From: DATEKX01 sp963726785
Lineage (GTDB): Bacteria > Acidobacteriota > Blastocatellia > UBA7656
Assembly (NCBI GenBank): GCA_963726785.1
Contig: CAVSDJ010000010.1
Span: 496,001-560,000 of the forward strand
Direction: 5' to 3'
DNA: 64,000 bases
Part shown: piece by piece, positions 19,458 through 28,346 of the stretch
Layout: each line of letters begins with the position of its first letter
Numbering within the stretch: position 1 is the stretch's first letter
Notes under the pieces: model-generated
Databases searched by the model: none
What the model was told of the DNA's origin: nothing
What the model saw: the letters and a program-made list of their open reading frames with translations, nothing else
Translations under genes and position numbers: made by a program

Positions 19458-20882
19458 TTATTGAGTCTTCTTGATACGCCGCCCGGACTGCGTTATGTAA
19501 GTGACCTCCGATGCGCCACCGTAAACGGCTGCGACCTCGATCCGGTTGACGCGCTCGCCATCCATGAACATGGGCTGCGCGCTGGCCTGTGATAGATCAA
19601 TCACAGCAGTGCCGGTCAGAACGCTCATCCCTGACGGCAGATTTATACTGGCAGTGGCCGTAGAGGCAGCCTGTGTGCCCGCGAGCGGACTGCTCTGCGC
19701 AGTTGCGCGAGGCCCGTTTGTCGGTATTAGAGTCAACTGCACAACTGTTCCGACTGGCACGTTGGCCCCCTCGATCTGCACGCTCACAGGATTGGTCGTC
19801 GTTGAAGCCACCACTATGTCGGGCACGCCAGCAAGCGAGCCAAGCGGTGCTACAGGCGCGGCAACGCCAGCGACAGAGGCGATTCGTAAAGACGGCGCGT
19901 TTGGCACAATGGCTGGATTTGGCAGCGCAAAGGTTACAGACAGTGATGGCACACTGGGATTGAAATTGCTGAAGTCGAAGGCTTCGACGCGCACGAAACC
20001 GACTGCGCCATTGCCGCCTCTGATTTCTCCGGAGAACCCCGCAAAGCCATTACCACCAGTCACCTGAAGGTTCCCTGTGCCGGTTATAGTGTTACTGACA
20101 AGTCGTATTGCGCCGCCAGATCCGCCGCCGCCGGACGCTCCATTACTTGGTACTATGGCATTCCCGTTGCCGCCGCGCGCCTGGACTGTTCCTGTAAACG
20201 CAATGGAGGTGGAACTGGCAATCAGGATTGCGCCGCCGCCGCCGCCGCCCGCTCCGCTCGTCTTGTTTGTGAAAGCGCCGCCGCCGCCGCCGCCCGATCC
20301 TCCGATAAGCGGTAACAGCGTGCTTGAGCCATACTTCGGCCCGCCCTGCGCGGCAACTGTGTTCGCCTGAGCATCACCATTGATGCCTGTGGCCGCAAAC
20401 CCGCCGCCGCCGCCGCCGCCTATATTCGCGCCGTTAGTACTTGCGCCGCCGCCGCCGCCGCCCGGTCCATCTCCCGTAGCGCCGATGAAGGTATCGAAGC
20501 CGAAGCCGCCCGCGCCCCCGTTGAAGCCGCCCGGTCCTCCAAGCCCGCCGCCGCCATTCGCGTTGCCATTCTTGCCGTCAATGTTTATTGTGCCGCCAAT
20601 GGTGACATTACCTGTGGCCAGAATAGTGACCGGGGTATTCTTCGAGTTGCGCGTATATGTGATCGTCACACCGCTAGGAATATTAACGGTCGTGTAATTG
20701 AATACTCCGCTGTCGGGGACCGCAATCGTCTGGCTTGACACAGGCGCAAACGCCCCATCTGCTCCGGTCGAACCGCTGCTAAAGTTGTTGCTCTGGGCAT
20801 GAGTTGGTATAAGCGAGCATGCCAGTAAGGCTGCAACGATTCCTTGCGCAACCAATCGTCTGATCATCGAGAGTGATAACAT
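19458..20882 (-). CDS. Exported glycine-rich repetitive protein
   Basis: 474 residues from the ATG at 20882, chosen because AAAGGAGAAG lies upstream at good spacing; the frame is open further 5' but reaches into the previous gene. The signal peptide is MIRRLVAQGIVAALLACSLI, with cleavage near THAQS. A beta-strand region (VNIPSGVTITYTRNSKNT, GNVTIGGTINIDG) precedes about 200 residues of Gly-rich sequence with runs of five to seven glycines, such as GPGGGGGGAS. The matching DNA has long GCC/GGC tracts around 20225-20470. The C-terminal third is a beta-rich domain. The pattern resembles secreted surface or matrix proteins. It lies in a same-strand run with the IPT/YD gene before it and the RHS gene after it. 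Confidence 0.75.
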   Translation of the reverse strand: MLSLSMIRRLVAQGIVAALLACSLIPTHAQSNNFSSGSTGADGAFAPVSSQTIAVPDSGVFNYTTVNIPSGVTITYTRNSKNTPVTILATGNVTIGGTINIDGKNGNANGGGGLGGPGGFNGGAGGFGFDTFIGATGDGPGGGGGGASTNGANIGGGGGGGFAATGINGDAQANTVAAQGGPKYGSSTLLPLIGGSGGGGGGAFTNKTSGAGGGGGGAILIASSTSIAFTGTVQARGGNGNAIVPSNGASGGGGSGGAIRLVSNTITGTGNLQVTGGNGFAGFSGEIRGGNGAVGFVRVEAFDFSNFNPSVPSLSVTFALPNPAIVPNAPSLRIASVAGVAAPVAPLGSLAGVPDIVVASTTTNPVSVQIEGANVPVGTVVQLTLIPTNGPRATAQSSPLAGTQAASTATASINLPSGMSVLTGTAVIDLSQASAQPMFMDGERVNRIEVAAVYGGASEVTYITQSGRRIKKTQ

Positions 20883-20938
20883 CGCATTCTTCTCCTTTAT
20901 CCTGGGACTCAGTACTGAGGAGTCTTCCTCAAATACTG

Positions 20939-22300
20939 TCACTGAATCGTAATCGTGTTTGCCCCGACCTTGATTGCCGGTGTAGTGCCAGATGATGTTG
21001 TGACAACAACGACACGCTGACCGAGCGCAGCGCTTCCGCCGACGGTGAGTGTTGCAGTAAGCTGCGTGCCATCGGCGTTCACGGTTAAATTAGAGGCGGT
21101 TATAGTCGAATCAACCGCCCCATTCGCGTCTATGAATCTGATGGCTGTAGCCCCGCTCAGATTGTTGCCTGTGATAGTTAAAGCGACGGTCGCGCCTCTT
21201 GCCACGCTGACGGGCGCAATAGCCGATATGTTCGGGCCGGTTGTCACTGAAACAAATGGGCTGTAGGTCGTGGCCGACCCGCTTATAACGAATCCAAACC
21301 TCACTGATACTAAGGGGCTCGTTATAGTGCTCGGGCCGTTTATCACAGTCCCGCGCCGTATGGAAACCAGAGGGATGGCTATGATGTTTGACCCATTTAT
21401 GACGGACCCACGCCGCACAGAAACAAGGGGGCTTGCCACTTTGTTAGGCCCGTTTATAACAGCCCCACGCCGCACCGAAACCACCGGCGCGCGCGCTCCG
21501 GCGACGCCACGCGGATCGCCTTTTCTGACCGATACCGAAGGCGCAAGCAGCGCTGATAAACTGTTCGGGTTCAGCACTCTGACCTGCGCCTCTCCGAACA
21601 GCGAGGGTTGAGCAATGCTGGTCGCGCGAATGGCCACAACCAGACTCGTATTGCCTGTTAAAGTATTGGGCGCAATGTAAAGACCGCTGCTGGAAATAGT
21701 CCCGACCGTATTATTGCCGCCGATGATACCGTTAACGCTCCACGTAACGCTCTGATCGCCCCCTGCGCCAACGACTGCCGTGAAAGCAAAGCTATCGCCC
21801 GCCAGCATCGTGACCGAGGAAGGCAGAACCCGCACGCGCGCGACTATCGTGAAGGGCACAGGAGTTGTTAATGTCCCGCGAGGCGTATTGATGGTCACTG
21901 GTCCCGTGGTTGCCTCGTCCGGCACCTCTGCGATAACCGCTGAAGGGCTTACTTCAATTATCGTTGCGCTCGCGCCATTAAAAGACACAGACGTCACCCC
22001 TGCATTGAATCCTGTGCCGACGAACGTCACCTGATCACCTGCCCCGCCCTCGTGCGGAAAGAAAGCCAGCAAGACGAGCGTGTCCGCGCTGATCCGCCTT
22101 ATCGCAGTGAAGTTTCCGGCGGCGTCATATTCATAGACGGCTGCCTCGCCCGTTGGCGATACAACAGCGATCAAGCGACCGTTATCGTCATAAACATAGC
22201 GCGTCGTTCCGCCTTGCTGCGCAGCGACCTGTGACGCCACCATTCCGTAGGCGAGAACCAGTACGAGTATCCTAAGGGCGCGGAGCATTCTTTTACTCAC
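20939..22300 (-). CDS. Exported YD-repeat/IPT-domain protein with VSVRRG tandem repeats
   Basis: 453 residues. The signal peptide is about 1-28 (ILVLVLAYGMVASQVAAQ). A single YD-like unit follows (RYVYDDNGRLIAVVSPTG, VYEYDAAGNFTAIRR). An IPT/TIG-like fold spans about 75-155 and an Ig-like domain about 158-245 (SVTWSVNGIIGG). About five copies of a roughly 20-residue repeat with the core VSVRRGxVING lie at about 265-365. A last beta domain begins SVARGATVALTITGNNLSG. It is the first gene of the exported-protein operon. Structural or adhesive function on the cell surface is inferred; no catalytic motif is visible. Confidence 0.75.
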   Translation of the reverse strand: MSKRMLRALRILVLVLAYGMVASQVAAQQGGTTRYVYDDNGRLIAVVSPTGEAAVYEYDAAGNFTAIRRISADTLVLLAFFPHEGGAGDQVTFVGTGFNAGVTSVSFNGASATIIEVSPSAVIAEVPDEATTGPVTINTPRGTLTTPVPFTIVARVRVLPSSVTMLAGDSFAFTAVVGAGGDQSVTWSVNGIIGGNNTVGTISSSGLYIAPNTLTGNTSLVVAIRATSIAQPSLFGEAQVRVLNPNSLSALLAPSVSVRKGDPRGVAGARAPVVSVRRGAVINGPNKVASPLVSVRRGSVINGSNIIAIPLVSIRRGTVINGPSTITSPLVSVRFGFVISGSATTYSPFVSVTTGPNISAIAPVSVARGATVALTITGNNLSGATAIRFIDANGAVDSTITASNLTVNADGTQLTATLTVGGSAALGQRVVVVTTSSGTTPAIKVGANTITIQ

Positions 22301-22365
22301 GTCTTTATGCCTCTCAGTTGAGATCTAATCAATTAACGGTCGTATGATGGGGACGGGTCTATCGC

Positions 22366-22740
22366 TCATCTATCCGGCGCAGCGAATTCCCCTGTTAATA
22401 CGGGACGGCCCGGCGAATCCTTGCCATGCACATGCGAACCGATCCGCTCTTCAGCCCAATAGGGATGGGCAGCGAAAAAATGAGCGGCCACCTGATCAGC
22501 ATTCGGGTCGTCGCGCCACTGCAAATACAAAGAGCGAGCGCAGGCTGCATCGGCCACGCGTCCCAGGCTCGTGTATATGAGAGCGAGGAACTGATATGCC
22601 CCTGCATCTTGAGGATCAAGGGCGACCACTACTTAGAATTCCGCGCCGGCTTCGGTCAAACTCCCAAGCGTGTAAAGCTTCTTCTGTATGTGGACATGGT
22701 AAGCCTCAGCACGCAACGAAACCATTGAATTCGCAACCTG
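22366..22740 (-). pseudogene. TPR-protein C-terminal remnant
   Basis: The minus strand reads LRAEAYHVHIQKKLYTLG and EAGAEF, then an in-frame stop. It continues VVALDPQDAGAYQFLALIY, TSLGRVADAACARSLYLQW, RDDPNADQVAAHFFAAHP and YWAEERIGSHVHG. This is the end of a tetratricopeptide-repeat protein of a kind common in this phylum, interrupted by a stop and with no upstream coding part. The 240 bases to its right (22741-22981) are AT-rich and hold nothing I can recognise. Confidence 0.6.
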
Positions 22741-22981
22741 ATATAGTGCTCTTCCAGGGGGAGTGCTCTTTCAGAGGGTTGCAATCGATAGCAGACTGCT
22801 AACGAGTTATCAACCTGACTCTTTTTGATTATTGCCCGATGAACAATTATTAGAGTAGTTCTGCAACCAATCTCACAACCGGATGAAAAAGGCTTGCTGT
22901 GTATATCAAATCACGAAATTGTTGTCAATGTATTTTATATCTCTAACAGCGATTTCCGATATGAGAAATTGCAGTTAAAAA

Positions 22982-23026
22982 TGAGCCGTGTAGGACTCGA
23001 ACCTACGCCCGCTGGTTAAAAGCCAA
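22982..23026 (-). other. tRNA-Lys 3'-half fragment, copy 2
   Basis: The minus strand shows TTGG-CTTTTAA-CCAG (a partial anticodon stem-loop with anticodon TTT), then T arm GTAGG-TTCGAGT-CCTAC and acceptor 3' strand ACGGCTC with discriminator A. The expected 5' strand GAGCCGT and a D arm are not found within 100 bases upstream. It has the same orientation as copies 1 and 3 but differs in the T stem and in the bases preceding the anticodon loop. Confidence 0.6.
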
Positions 23027-23070
23027 GTGACTCAAGTATGAATTAGAGCGGTTTGCAAATGGATGTACGG

Positions 23071-23166
23071 TTCACCGCAGAGACGCAGAGGACGCAGAGA
23101 TTACGCAGAGGTTATGCATAAAAAAACTCTGCGCCGCCTCTGTGTACTCTGCGTCTCTGCGGTGAA
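23071..23166. repeat. CTCTGCG-type palindromic repeat, copy 2
   Basis: It has the same terminal sequences as the element at 3439-3530: TTCACCGCAGAGACG at the left and CTCTGCGTCTCTGCGGTGAA at the right, with internal GACGCAGAG units. It stands alone in a gene-poor stretch next to a tRNA fragment. The two copies show that it is a dispersed element. Confidence 0.85.
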
Positions 23167-23362
23167 TCCTATTGCATTACCGTACATTCAAAAGAAATCC
23201 GCTCTAACTCGCATCAACTGCTAAGTGATTACATTTATTACAAGCCGCAGCCAACGGTGAGCGGATCAATAACAGCGATTCACATCAGTTATCAGCTATT
23301 GCGGCCACAAATCGGTCACAAAAAAAGCGTGCAATCTTCGGCGCTACTCACATCCTGTCATT

Positions 23363-23554
23363 GTGCAAAATGCCGGACAGGTGAATATCGCGGCTGATGG
23401 TGAGCAGCAGGTGAATGTGCAGGATAAGAAGAAGCGAAAGAAAGCGCAGGCAAGGAAAGTCAGCCGGACTTGTGAGCAAAAAGTGAGAGCCGATGCCCTG
23501 GCTATTTCAATTCATCCTCTTGAGCTTTTATACCCAAATCCGGCAAGCCGCTGA
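23363..23554 (+). CDS. Possible small mobile-element-type protein
   Basis: 63 residues: a short beta segment (QNAGQVNIAADGEQQVNVQ) followed by a very basic stretch (DKKKRKKAQARK). The frame is open upstream through HPVIV, so this may be the tail of a longer decayed gene. Short QVNIA/QVNV peptides of this type are often found in mobile elements. It overlaps the 3' end of the convergent restriction gene by about 50 bases and has no clear ribosome-binding site. A weak call. The rest of 23167-23500 shows no gene. Confidence 0.3.
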   Translation: MQNAGQVNIAADGEQQVNVQDKKKRKKAQARKVSRTCEQKVRADALAISIHPLELLYPNPASR

Positions 23555-26500
23555 CAATCTTCACAGTGTAAAGGCTCACTGTCAGGACTTGCCCAATCAA
23601 ACGCACGATGTATTGCGGATCGTCTAAGCGGTTCGGGTCGTTTGTGATGCCGCTTCGTTTATCGGTAGAAACCTGATACTGGTCAATCACCCAATCCAAA
23701 GCAGAGCGATTGCCTAAGCGATACTCGAAAGCTTCAGCCGGGATACCTGCGAGAGTCAGAAAATCGTTGTAGATGATTTGCGTTTTGTCTTTCGATAAGC
23801 GCATCCGTTCAACTCGCCAGTCGAGCGGCATGTTTGGATTTTCGATCATTTCGAGCGGGTATTCAGGTTGCTTTTCATAATCAACGTGAAGCTCGGCAAG
23901 TCGCTTGCCAGCTTGAGCGAACGCATGAAAGTCAGGGGCAAACGGGATGCGCGGCAATTCGCGTTTGAGGTTCGCAGCATAGCGCGTTCGATAAGTCGGG
24001 TGATGCAGCAACGCATAGGTGTAATGAAAGATGTCCCACTTGGTTATTGAATTGTCTTTGTGGTGCGAGCGAAATTCATCAAGCGCCCAGTCGGTAATAT
24101 TCTCTTTTCGATTAGAGCCGTCTTCGTCGTAGGTATAAAAGGGAAAGCATTGAGTCCCACCATTTGTGGAATTTGAGTATTTGATTTCAACTACACAATT
24201 AGTAATTTGACATAAAAATATATCGTGTCCTACTCCGCTCAAACATATTGATAGGTTCTCATTCTCTGAACCTATATCAGGAAAGTGCTGTCTTGATTTG
24301 CCAAGCTCGTCAATAACTATGTCACTAAAGTATAAGAACCTTTTTGTGTAGGGACGATAAAGACTTGTTCTAATTTTTGTTTCATCAAATACAAGAAGCT
24401 TGCCGTTTTTTAAATCTCGCTTCAAGTTTCGACTCCACTTTACTTGCTCATATCGCAAGAAATCATCCAAGCTTTCCGGCTTGCCCTTTTGTTGATAGCG
24501 TAGTACCTCCGTATTATAATCTTCGGAAAATTGCTTGCAATTATATATCAAGCTAGACCTGTCAAAATTGTAAACCACAGAATCGCGGCTAGTTTTAATA
24601 CCAAGCCCGAAATTCTTAAAGATTATTCCTGTTTTATTGTTATTCTTTTGTTTGGCTTCTTTTGAAGCCATTGCAACGAAACCGCTAAAATCTTTCTGTA
24701 AATCTTCTGTAAGCCAAGTGAAATTCTTATCAGGAGAAATATGCCTCCAGTTTAAATTTCCAATGTGATGATTATCTTCTAGAAATCTATACTTATCAGC
24801 CTTCTTCCAAAACTCATCAACTCGTGCATAGTAGATTTTTGCGGCTTTAGGAGATTGCTTAAAGTTTTTCCTAACTAGAAGATTTATACTAACCCCGACC
24901 TGGATTCCAAAAACATTGTGAGTCGTTCCTGATAATTTTGGGTTTTTCCTGACATTACCACCTAAATCCAAAATATAGATCACATCAAAATCTTGGTCTA
25001 GATGCTTTCGTATTCCATCGAAGGCAAAATCTGTAATGATGCTGTTGTTAGTTACAAAAGCAACTATCCCCTCGGCTTCTATACGGTCAGATGCCCATCG
25101 AATCGCCTTAATATAAGGGTCACTTAGACTCGTAACAAGAGTAGCCTTTGAATCTCTTGCATATGTTTCTGAAACACGCTTATCCAATGTTTTGTACTTT
25201 CTGTTCTTATTATTATCATTTTCATTTAATTGACGCAGATTGTAAGGGGGGTTGCCGATTATCACTGTTATCGGGCTGCGCTTTTGTCGCTCGACACGCT
25301 TTGTGTTTTCGGGACTCATAAACGAAAAGCTTGCTTGATGCGATTCCGCAAGCTCGAACGTGTCTACAAAGCAAATGCCTTCAAACGGCTCATAATTTCC
25401 GGTCAAATCAAAATGCTCATGCTCGATATTCATCGAAGCGATGTAGTACGGCAACAACATCACCTCATTGCAGTGCAGTTCATTCTTATACTTGTATTCA
25501 AGCGAGGTTCGCTTTATCTCTCGCATCACTCGCACTAAAAAATTGCCAGTGCCTACGAAGGGGTCAAGTATGTGAACATCTTTGCTGCTAAGAGATTTGC
25601 CAAACTCTTTCTGCAAAATGTCTTCTACGCTTCGCACCATGAAATTGACTATCGGCTGCGGCGTGTAAACTATGCCGTGCGTGTCTGCCACCTTGACGGA
25701 AAAGCCCTGAAAGAATTTTTCATAAACCGCGTTCAGGAAGTGCTGCTTCTGTGAGTAATCTTCAATTGTCGCGGCTGTGGTTTCAATCGCTTTATAGAAA
25801 TGGTCAAGGCTTTTCAAGAAAGCATCACGGCTGAATGCGCGAGAAGTCAGCGCGTTGATGACCTTTTCGATCTCAACAGCAATCACGTTGCGATGCGTGA
25901 AATCAGGATTTTGAAAGACTGTGCGAAAGATGCGCTCTGTCAGAAGGTGTTGAATCAGCATCTCTTCAACGGCAAGCTCCGATAGATTCGGATTGATTGA
26001 ATCTCGGCAGAGTTGATAAAAATCCGAAAAAGCTTGAATGAATTTCTGATTAGTCTTGCGCTCGCGCTCGATCAATTCTTTTACCGCTTCGGCAAGCTTG
26101 GGCACTTCCGATTGAAAATGCTCGACTGTATCCTCCCACTGTTCATAAGCGGGCGGAAGGTATTCAAAAAACTGCGATAGAGTTTGAACAAGATTATCTG
26201 CTTTGGAAATATCTTCATCTAAAATCTGCTTACCATTTTGAAAGAGTATTGCGCGCTCAGGAGCTTGAAAAATGATATTGTCTTTCGGATAGCCCACAGC
26301 GAATTTCTTTTTAACTTCTTTCTGCAAATCGTCATGCTCGTCTTTGGCTTCCCAGTAACCATGAGCTAAACGAAACGCATCTACCATTGCGCCATCAATG
26401 CGTACAGGTCTTTGCTTTGGTCGCTTGAATTCCCATTCAGGGACGAGCATCCAACTGAATTGACGGCAGCAGGATTCGAGCAAGTTTTGAAACGCGCTGC

Positions 26501-26603
26501 GGACTGCCGTTTCATGCGAGATGCCTATGTTTGTGAATTTGTCGAGCGCGTCATAGTAAGCAAGAACTGGTTTATGATTCGGTTTCAAATTGAGCTTTTG
26601 CAT
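23502..26603 (-). CDS. Type ISP-like restriction/modification protein (Mrr-like nuclease plus N6-adenine methyltransferase)
   Basis: 1033 residues. An N-terminal PD-(D/E)xK-like nuclease region at about 60-110 contains DGAMVDAFRLAHGYWEAKD. A helical connector lies at about 110-330. The gamma-class N6-adenine methyltransferase core begins near 345 with ILDPFVGTGNFLVRVMREI (SAM motif) and has the catalytic VIIGNPPYNLRQ near 450. The C-terminal 400 residues are the likely target-recognition region. Type ISP enzymes such as LlaGI are about 1600 residues, with a superfamily 2 helicase between nuclease and methyltransferase. No DExx helicase is seen here, so the domain order is closer to a single-chain type IIG enzyme. 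It probably acts alone as a restriction-modification barrier and marks the start of the defence-rich part of the window. Confidence 0.85.
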   Translation of the reverse strand: MQKLNLKPNHKPVLAYYDALDKFTNIGISHETAVRSAFQNLLESCCRQFSWMLVPEWEFKRPKQRPVRIDGAMVDAFRLAHGYWEAKDEHDDLQKEVKKKFAVGYPKDNIIFQAPERAILFQNGKQILDEDISKADNLVQTLSQFFEYLPPAYEQWEDTVEHFQSEVPKLAEAVKELIERERKTNQKFIQAFSDFYQLCRDSINPNLSELAVEEMLIQHLLTERIFRTVFQNPDFTHRNVIAVEIEKVINALTSRAFSRDAFLKSLDHFYKAIETTAATIEDYSQKQHFLNAVYEKFFQGFSVKVADTHGIVYTPQPIVNFMVRSVEDILQKEFGKSLSSKDVHILDPFVGTGNFLVRVMREIKRTSLEYKYKNELHCNEVMLLPYYIASMNIEHEHFDLTGNYEPFEGICFVDTFELAESHQASFSFMSPENTKRVERQKRSPITVIIGNPPYNLRQLNENDNNKNRKYKTLDKRVSETYARDSKATLVTSLSDPYIKAIRWASDRIEAEGIVAFVTNNSIITDFAFDGIRKHLDQDFDVIYILDLGGNVRKNPKLSGTTHNVFGIQVGVSINLLVRKNFKQSPKAAKIYYARVDEFWKKADKYRFLEDNHHIGNLNWRHISPDKNFTWLTEDLQKDFSGFVAMASKEAKQKNNNKTGIIFKNFGLGIKTSRDSVVYNFDRSSLIYNCKQFSEDYNTEVLRYQQKGKPESLDDFLRYEQVKWSRNLKRDLKNGKLLVFDETKIRTSLYRPYTKRFLYFSDIVIDELGKSRQHFPDIGSENENLSICLSGVGHDIFLCQITNCVVEIKYSNSTNGGTQCFPFYTYDEDGSNRKENITDWALDEFRSHHKDNSITKWDIFHYTYALLHHPTYRTRYAANLKRELPRIPFAPDFHAFAQAGKRLAELHVDYEKQPEYPLEMIENPNMPLDWRVERMRLSKDKTQIIYNDFLTLAGIPAEAFEYRLGNRSALDWVIDQYQVSTDKRSGITNDPNRLDDPQYIVRLIGQVLTVSLYTVKIVSGLPDLGIKAQEDELK

Positions 26604-26855
26604 AGAAATATTTCAATCGGGTGCTAAGGATTTAAGCGTAACTCAAAAGAAAATGTACGGGCAGGATTATCTTTAATTCACGGGCATTCTATCAAGTCAA
26701 ATAGTCTTGAATCGTCATTCATTTTTAGCAGTAGCGATGCTCGCGCGGCGGCTCGGGTCGAGCGCCTTATTAAATGTCACCAGCGCGCAAATTCATACCT
26801 CCTTCCTTCATACTCTAAATTGCTGCCTCGTATTTATCTCCCACATCACTCAAGC

Positions 26856-27481
26856 TCATCTGATGACCTTAAGCGATGTCACGGGATGTAGCTCCCACGC
26901 CGTTGCTCGCCAGTTCTTCTCGCCTCCCGGCCTGGTGTTCTCCGATTCCTCATCGTGCCCCGTGTCAAACAGTAGCCACCCTTCAAACTCGCACCAATGC
27001 CCTACTAACTCGCTCCTGAGCGCCACTGTAGACCAGTCCCATCCCTGACGTTTAGCCCATGCTCTTATACGCGGCGTGACCTCAAGCTCTACCCGCTCAC
27101 GCGGTGAAGCGTCCTTGTCGAGGCCCACTGCAATGTGCGTGTCTCTCTGGAAAAGCGAATAACAGTTAGCTGACTCAATACTGCCGTCTCTGACGGCGAC
27201 ACGTAGCCAGCAACCCTGGCCGCCATAGCCTCGGACCAGCGCGTGGCGTCATCCCCAGGCTGCAGCAAGGCGTTAAGCGTAACCCCATTATCGAAGTCTG
27301 GTCCCTGTGGTATTAGAGTGCGATTCTTGAGCTTGTTTATAGAGTGCATTCGTGTAGAGAAGCTGATCCCATTGGGTAGTAGATTAAACTGCAGGAAAAC
27401 AAGCAACGCGGATATTAAAAGCGACGAAGCGATGATCTTTGAGCGAGTCAAGGCTGTTAATCCCCGCCGCGAATGATGCAA
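26856..27481 (-). pseudogene. Exported or membrane-anchored hypothetical protein, one frameshift
   Basis: Two overlapping frames join into one protein of about 208 residues. The first part has a basic start, one hydrophobic segment (IASSLLISALLVFLQFNLL) and then PDFDNGVTLNALLQPGDDATRW. After a one-base change near 27240 it continues GGQGCWLRVAVRDGSIESAN, RDTHIAVGLDKDASPRERVE and RAWAKRQGWDWSTVALRSEL, and it ends near SLKVIR. I cannot assign a function, though the C-terminal RDTHI and WELHPVT motifs look conserved. It lies about 30 bases beyond a putative attC site, so it may be the last cassette of the cluster. The next 250 bases (26604-26855) hold no gene. Confidence 0.6.
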
Positions 27482-27544
27482 GAATGAGCGGCAATAATCA
27501 ATATCTAATCACATTCCAGGATGGCAAGCACTCGTACAAAGGGG

Positions 27545-27637
27545 TCTTCAAATACCCTGCATCACGCAGCCTGTGCGAAGCATTGAAGGCGTGAAAGAGC
27601 CTCGCTTCGCGGCCTCCGCTGCATGCCGAAGTTAGAC
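27545..27637 (-). other. Putative integron attC site, a (degenerate R')
   Basis: On the minus strand it starts with the R'' box GTCTAAC (27637-27631), which includes the stop codon of the upstream gene as is usual in cassettes. ATGCAGCGGAGGCCGCG follows. The far arm GGCTGCGTGATGCAGGG ends near 27550 without a clear GTTRRRY box. Its left arm is alignable with those of sites b and c. Confidence 0.5.
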
Positions 27638-28153
27638 CCGTAGTTTATCCGGTGTTTTCTGCGGGAGCTTGGAATCATCGTTCTTGAGCAACTCTGTCGT
27701 GCTTTCAGTTATGCTTGGAGTAGACTCAGCCAGAGTATGTGCTGTTAATCTTGCTGTCGTTTGAGCTTTCCCTTTCTGCTTTGATGATCGCAGCTTTGGT
27801 ATCTTCTCAAGGTAGATCATTAATCCTCCTGCTGTCAGGCCTAGCAGAAACGCGACAGTCATAACTATTGGCGCGAAATAATCGAAACTAAATGATTCAA
27901 ATCTAATCCCAGCCAGTTTACTAATTGAGAGGCAGATAAATGCGCCTATAACCAACAATGTAAACATTGCTAGTGCAGTAAAGCCTGTGATTGCTGCCCA
28001 TCGTTGTAACTGCGTCTTCTTTCTGTCGGTCTCTTCTGTGTTTTGATCAAGGTGCTTGCCGACCGCTTCGGAGATTGTATGTAACGCCATCCCACAAAGC
28101 CGACAGAACTTTGTGTCAAGTGAAGTCTGGCTCCCACAATTCGGGCAATACAT
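27632..28153 (-). CDS. Zinc-ribbon membrane protein (cassette gene)
   Basis: 173 residues. The N-terminal zinc ribbon is MYCPNCGSQTSLDTKFCRLC, with the two CxxC pairs typical of this domain. Two transmembrane helices lie at about 52-78 (WAAITGFTALAMFTLLVIG and following) and 90-112 (PIVMTVAFLLGLTAGGLMI). A polar, Thr/Ser-rich tail follows. Its TAA stop is inside the R'' box of site a and its start is about 70 bases beyond site b, so it fits one integron cassette. The ribbon probably mediates protein or nucleic-acid contacts near the membrane; the precise function is unknown. Confidence 0.75.
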   Translation of the reverse strand: MYCPNCGSQTSLDTKFCRLCGMALHTISEAVGKHLDQNTEETDRKKTQLQRWAAITGFTALAMFTLLVIGAFICLSISKLAGIRFESFSFDYFAPIVMTVAFLLGLTAGGLMIYLEKIPKLRSSKQKGKAQTTARLTAHTLAESTPSITESTTELLKNDDSKLPQKTPDKLRV

Positions 28154-28221
28154 AAGTTCCTCCTACAAGACGATGGCCGAACAATATTCGCTATTTAGCG
28201 GCAAATCAAGCTAACGGCAAG

Positions 28222-28316
28222 GGGCTAACGCCCGGCGCATTGATGCACCATAACTCAGCCAGCCAAAACTATGTGAAACCGGCTTACCGCGCTCCGCTGC
28301 ATACGCGTGTTAGGCG
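28222..28316 (-). other. Putative integron attC site, b
   Basis: The minus strand reads GCCTAAC (R'', matches RYYYAAC), then ACGCGT and ATGCAGCGGAGCGCGGTAAGC, a central spacer, and a right arm TGCGCCGGGCGTTAGCC whose GTTAGCC is one base off the R' consensus. About 95 bp long, with imperfectly paired arms as expected. It lies between two small same-strand genes. It shares 20 of 21 bases with site c in the segment beginning ATGCAGC. Confidence 0.65.
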
Positions 28317-28346
28317 GCATCGTAGAGCGGCTTTCGGATTCTACTC

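Noticed and set aside
19547..20697. Plus-strand proline-rich frames opposite the glycine-rich gene
   Set aside because: They are antisense readings of GGC repeats in the exported glycine-rich gene.
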